A model generated the notes under the pieces. It was not told the DNA's origin. It saw only the letters and a program-made list of their open reading frames with translations, and did no database searches. A stretch of 64,000 bases of DNA from Spirochaetota bacterium (GTDB lineage: Bacteria; Spirochaetota; UBA4802; UBA5550). The stretch covers positions 283,558 through 347,557 of the forward strand of contig JAGNKX010000002.1 of the NCBI GenBank assembly GCA_017999915.1. The letters run 5' to 3'. Shown in pieces: positions 60,587 through 64,000 of this stretch. The first letter of the stretch is position 1. Every line of letters begins with the position of its first letter. The translations under genes were made by a program, and so were the position numbers.

Positions 60587-62869
60587 TTAACTTTTATTTT
60601 CCGGCGATCCAAGAAGCTTTTTCGCCACCGCGAGCTGGCCCAGGGCGATGCATCCGTCATTGCAGGGAACCTGCTTATGGGTGTACACGGTGAAGCCTTT
60701 CTCCGAGAGGAGATCGATGATGCCTTCCAGGAGGACCCGGTTGTGAAAGACCCCGCCGCTCAGGGCAACGCCGTTGATGCCGCTCCGTTCCCGTATCCTC
60801 TCCGCCACGGCGGCCGTGGTGTGGATGATGCTCTGGTGGAATGCCGCCGCGATGTCGTCGACGGCGGTCCCCTTCTCCACGAGGGAGACGACGTAAGCCG
60901 TGAGGTCATCGGTACCGATAACTATCGGTTCGCCGTCGGAGAACGGGACAAGATAGGGTTTTTCCGGCGCCCTCCCCCGCAGGGCCGCCTCCTCCAGGAG
61001 CTGCGCGGCCTCAGCCTCGGCGCTGACGGAGCGGGCAATGCACAGGATGGCCGCGATGCCGTCGAATATCCGCCCTATGCTGCAGGTGAGGGGCGAATTG
61101 ATCTTCTTCTTTATAATTTCGATGACGACCGCTGAATCCCCATCACGCGCCATGACCGGATAGTTATCGCCGAAACGCCGGTGCAGCAGGGAGAGGCCGA
61201 TCTTCCACACGTCCTTGATAGCGCTCTCGCCGCCGGGCAGGGGGAAGGCGCTGAAGTGGGCCGCCCGCTCGAAGCCGCCCCTGGTGGCCACCAGGAACTC
61301 GCTCCCCCAGAGGGTGCCGTCCCTGCCGTAGCCGGTGCCGTCGAAGGCGATGCCGATGACCGCGCCCTCGAGGCCGTGCTCCTCCATGACAGAGGCGACA
61401 TGGGCGTGATGGTGCTGGACCTCGATGAGTCGCTTCCCCCCCGACGCCAGCTCTTCCGCGTGCTGCCTTGTAAGATACGCCGGGTGCTCGTCCGCCACGA
61501 TCACCTCAGGCTCCGCGTCGAAGATCCCGATGAAGTGCCCCACCGTTCGCCGGAAGACCTCGTAGGTGAGGGGATCGGCCATGTCTCCCAGGTACTGGCT
61601 CATGATGATGAAATTCTTCCTGGCCAGGGCGAAGCTGTTCTTCAGGTCGCCGCCCATGGCGAGCATGTTCGCCGGCGCGTCCCCGGAAAGGAACGGGACC
61701 GGCACATAGCCCCTGGAGCGCCGTATGAAGTAGGGCTTCCGGTTCACCACGTAAAGGACGCTGTCGTCTCCCTGGCCGATGATCTCGCGGTCATAGGTGA
61801 CGAAATAATCGGCGATGCGCCCCAGCCGCTCGAACACCGTGTCGTCGCAGTACTCGATCGGCTCGTCCGTGACATTGCCGCTCGTCATCACCAGGACCAT
61901 GTCCGGATCGATTGAAAAGAGATGGTGATGAAAGGGCGCGTAGGGAAGCATGAGGCCCAGGTAGGAAAGGCCCGGGGCCACCATCCGGCTCACGTCGTGG
62001 CGTGTTTCCCTGAGGAGCACGATGGGCCGCTCCTTGGAGCAGAGCAGCTCCCGCTCCACCGGGCCTATTTCGAGGAACCTCCCGGCTGCTTCCACGGAAG
62101 CCGCCATGACGGCGAAGGGCTTGAAGGGCCGCCTCTTTCTCTTCCGGAGCTCGCCGAGGGCATTGTCGTTCCGCGCGTCCGCGGCGAGGTGGTACCCGCC
62201 GATGCCCTTGATGGCCATGACCGAGCCCCTTTTAAGAAGAGACACGGTCTTCACTGCCACGGCCTCGGTGTCTGATTCAAGGAGCTTCTTCCCGCCGTCA
62301 TAGAGGGCGATGCGGGGCCCGCAGACAGGGCAGGCGTTGGGCTGCGAATGAAAACGCCGGTTTTCAGGGTCGGTATATTCGGCCATGCACCGGTCGCACA
62401 TCGGGAAGGGCTCCATGGCGGTGTTCTTCCGGTCATAGGGGATGTCGCGGACAATGCTGAACCGCGGCCCGCAGTTGATGCAGGTGATAAAGGGATAGTG
62501 ATAGCGCCGGTTTGACGGGTCCGCGAACTCCCGGCGGCACCGGTCGCACAGGGCCACGTCGGGGGAATAGAAGGCGAGGCGCTCGGCGGTCACGGCGCTC
62601 CGTTCAATGCCAAAGTCCGCGCGGACCGAGGGCGCTGCCTCGCGCGCGTCAACCGACATGATCATGGCCAGGGGCGGCGCGGCCGTGGTCAGCTCGGCGA
62701 GAAACCGGCCCAGGTCCCCCTCCTCGCCGTCTGCGCGCACCACCACTCCTTCAGTGTCGTTCAGGACGCTCCCGGTGATGTTGTGACGCCGGGCCAGCTG
62801 ATGCACGAAGGGACGGAAGCCAACGCCCTGGACGATACCTTTTATCCTGATATTCAGCGATTTCTTCAT
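60587..62869 (-). CDS. hypF: carbamoyltransferase HypF
   Basis: This 760-residue, full-length protein has an acylphosphatase domain (IVQGVGFRPFV, residues 11-21), two zinc fingers (CDRCRREF..CINCGPRF, CDRCMAEY..CPVCGPRI), a YrdC domain (about 195-380, VMAIKGIGGYHLAADA) and a Kae1-like domain (HHHAHVASVMEEHG, FDGTGYGRDG). It moves the carbamoyl group from carbamoyl phosphate to HypE. It lies 15 kb from hypADEC on the other strand. No ribosome binding site is evident, so it may depend on the gene 12 bases upstream. Confidence 0.97.
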   Translation of the reverse strand: MKKSLNIRIKGIVQGVGFRPFVHQLARRHNITGSVLNDTEGVVVRADGEEGDLGRFLAELTTAAPPLAMIMSVDAREAAPSVRADFGIERSAVTAERLAFYSPDVALCDRCRREFADPSNRRYHYPFITCINCGPRFSIVRDIPYDRKNTAMEPFPMCDRCMAEYTDPENRRFHSQPNACPVCGPRIALYDGGKKLLESDTEAVAVKTVSLLKRGSVMAIKGIGGYHLAADARNDNALGELRKRKRRPFKPFAVMAASVEAAGRFLEIGPVERELLCSKERPIVLLRETRHDVSRMVAPGLSYLGLMLPYAPFHHHLFSIDPDMVLVMTSGNVTDEPIEYCDDTVFERLGRIADYFVTYDREIIGQGDDSVLYVVNRKPYFIRRSRGYVPVPFLSGDAPANMLAMGGDLKNSFALARKNFIIMSQYLGDMADPLTYEVFRRTVGHFIGIFDAEPEVIVADEHPAYLTRQHAEELASGGKRLIEVQHHHAHVASVMEEHGLEGAVIGIAFDGTGYGRDGTLWGSEFLVATRGGFERAAHFSAFPLPGGESAIKDVWKIGLSLLHRRFGDNYPVMARDGDSAVVIEIIKKKINSPLTCSIGRIFDGIAAILCIARSVSAEAEAAQLLEEAALRGRAPEKPYLVPFSDGEPIVIGTDDLTAYVVSLVEKGTAVDDIAAAFHQSIIHTTAAVAERIRERSGINGVALSGGVFHNRVLLEGIIDLLSEKGFTVYTHKQVPCNDGCIALGQLAVAKKLLGSPENKS

Positions 62870-62881
62870 GGGAAGGAGAAG

Positions 62882-63793
62882 CTATATCCGGTACCCTATC
62901 ATGCCGGTGACGTAGAGGGTGTGGCGCTCGCCCGGAATCCGGTCATAATCAAGCACTCCGCAGCCGATGCCGAATTCGATGAATACGCGGTTCATGGTGA
63001 AGCCGAAGACCATCCTTGCTCCCAGGTCGATCGGCTGCAGGCGCGTGGTGTAATCGGTTTTCCTTCCATAGAGGAAAACGCTGTACCGGGCCTTGGCGAA
63101 GAAGAGAACTGCCACGTCCAGCCCGGCTCCCATGTAAAACTCCTCCAGTATATAGAAGCGATACAGGACCGGCGCGGTGATGTAATTGGTGTCGACATTC
63201 GATTTGTCCACGTACTTGTTGAGGGGCAGGCTGTAGAGGAACGGCAGCGGCAGCCCGGAAAAAATGGCGAAGAGGCTGGTGTTGATGATCCTGACCTGAA
63301 TGATCCGCTGCTCGTAAAATAGCCCGACTGAGATGCAGTGGCGCTTCCTGATGGTGAAAAGCGCCTCCATGCCTCCACGGAAACCGGCGGTGAAGGAGCC
63401 CTTTTCATATTTGTATTTGAAAAAATCTTCCCTCGACTCGCGGGGCCCAAGGATCCCATACCCGAAGGCCCCGATGCTGAATCCCATATTAAAGGCCAGG
63501 ACCTTCTTGCTTTTTCTGATGGAGGGATGCTCCTTCAGCCGGGCCTCGATGCCGTCATCCTCGGTCTTGCCGTCCAGTTTTTTGCTTTTCTCGCTGTCGG
63601 GGTCCCGCCAGTCTCCGCCCTCGCTTTCCTTTATGCCGGAATCTGATTTCCCGTCATCGGCCTTCGGGGCGTCCACGGACGACACGCCGCGCGGCGGCCT
63701 GTTTGCGGCGTCCGCGGCCATAGCAGCGGCATAAACGCGGCACCATCCCGCCGCGAGAAGCACCAGCACAGATATCATAACCAGTTTTTTCAT
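62882..63793 (-). CDS. predicted outer-membrane beta-barrel protein
   Basis: This 303-residue protein has a signal peptide (MKKLVMISVLVLLAAGWCRVYA), a charged linker rich in Asp, Lys and Ser (residues 28-95), then strands such as LAFNMGFSIGAFGYGI, HCISVGLFYEQRI and VFIEFGIGCGVLDY, ending GMIGYRI. This fits a porin-family barrel with a periplasmic spacer. Upstream of hypF by 12 bases; no functional tie to hydrogenase maturation is evident. Confidence 0.7.
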   Translation of the reverse strand: MKKLVMISVLVLLAAGWCRVYAAAMAADAANRPPRGVSSVDAPKADDGKSDSGIKESEGGDWRDPDSEKSKKLDGKTEDDGIEARLKEHPSIRKSKKVLAFNMGFSIGAFGYGILGPRESREDFFKYKYEKGSFTAGFRGGMEALFTIRKRHCISVGLFYEQRIIQVRIINTSLFAIFSGLPLPFLYSLPLNKYVDKSNVDTNYITAPVLYRFYILEEFYMGAGLDVAVLFFAKARYSVFLYGRKTDYTTRLQPIDLGARMVFGFTMNRVFIEFGIGCGVLDYDRIPGERHTLYVTGMIGYRI

Positions 63794-63890
63794 GGAGGGT
63801 CCCCGATCGTCATATCCGCTAAAAGCTAAACATTCAACCGAACGGCGTCAATTCATTTTTGCGGTAATTTGATCCTCACCCTGTTGGAAC

Positions 63891-63939
63891 GGCCACATGG
63901 GTTACATTTTAAACTGGGCACATAGGTTACACTTTTAAC
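63891..63939. repeat. tandem 24/25-bp repeat resembling an insertion-sequence end
   Basis: GGCCACATGGGTTACATTTT and GGGCACATAGGTTACACTTTT follow each other directly. Paired GTTACA repeats with this spacing are known at the ends of IS481-like elements. The transposase would lie beyond the window edge. Confidence 0.45.
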
Positions 63940-64000
63940 AAGGTTCTAATAACTCTCTTTTTGTGTAAATCAATATAGCCCAACCTATAAAAACTAAAAT

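Noticed and set aside
1..64000. CRISPR array
   Set aside because: No set of regularly spaced identical repeats with unique spacers was seen; the repeats found are long structured elements or short palindromes.

Overview
ORGANISM. The window looks like the chromosome of a motile, chemotactic, diderm bacterium, most likely a spirochaete of the Leptospirae type. The reasons are several lipoprotein signal peptides with the loose spirochaetal lipobox (for example LVLSC and LVIASC), predicted outer-membrane beta-barrels, a motA-motB pair, two chemoreceptors, and a 7TM/SpoIIE phosphatase and a long cyclic-nucleotide-binding protein of kinds common in that phylum. The assignment is an inference, since no rRNA or ribosomal protein gene is present. 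Most of the window is GC-rich with a scattered, mostly housekeeping or sensory gene order. A few AT-rich blocks stand out as accessory DNA.

LAYOUT. 1-5.1 kb: a cut-off DUF3795-like gene, an ICMT-like methyltransferase, a membrane protein, and an HNH / cyclic-nucleotide-binding operon. 5.1-13.1 kb: a DEAD-box helicase behind a long structured leader, a hybrid sensor kinase, fmt-def, an acyl-CoA-synthetase-like protein and tRNA-Asp. 13.1-17.7 kb: an AT-rich island directly after tRNA-Asp with three toxin-type modules (nucleotidyltransferase pair, higBA, Fic fused to an AbiEi-like domain) separated by three copies of a structured repeat of about 240 bp. 17.7-33 kb: HAD, phosphodiesterase-like, GNAT, 7TM-SpoIIE, envelope proteins, a SagB-like oxidoreductase, MBL hydrolase, motAB, a multi-hairpin repeat, a large lipoprotein and hicAB. 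33.4-42.9 kb: znuABC, Yip1-sppA, RNase P RNA, an acyltransferase gene broken by one in-frame amber codon, a second copy of the multi-hairpin repeat, an NAD-binding/DUF2867 protein and a glycosyltransferase. 43-45.9 kb: hypA-hypD-hypE-hypC. 46.3-50.9 kb: an AT-rich peptide-modification cluster. 51-64 kb: two chemoreceptors, an ABC exporter, an SDR, a C45-type lipoprotein, hypF and a barrel protein, ending at a repeat that resembles the end of an insertion sequence.

HOW THE GENES WORK TOGETHER. HypC, D, E and F together can build the Fe(CN)2CO group of NiFe hydrogenase and HypA serves nickel delivery, but hypB and the hydrogenase lie outside the window. ZnuABC is a complete metal importer. Fmt and Def process initiator Met. 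The most interesting locus is 46,260-50,928. It holds a nucleotidyltransferase-fold protein, an S26-type peptidase whose usual His position is Tyr, an HPr-kinase-like ATPase, a PqqD-type leader-binding protein and a radical SAM/SPASM enzyme. Facing them is a 48-codon gene with its own promoter, ribosome binding site and terminator. It encodes a peptide with a YxxP leader motif and a Gly/Asn/aromatic core bounded by two cysteines. I read this as an unannotated RiPP (ribosomally made, post-translationally modified peptide) system.
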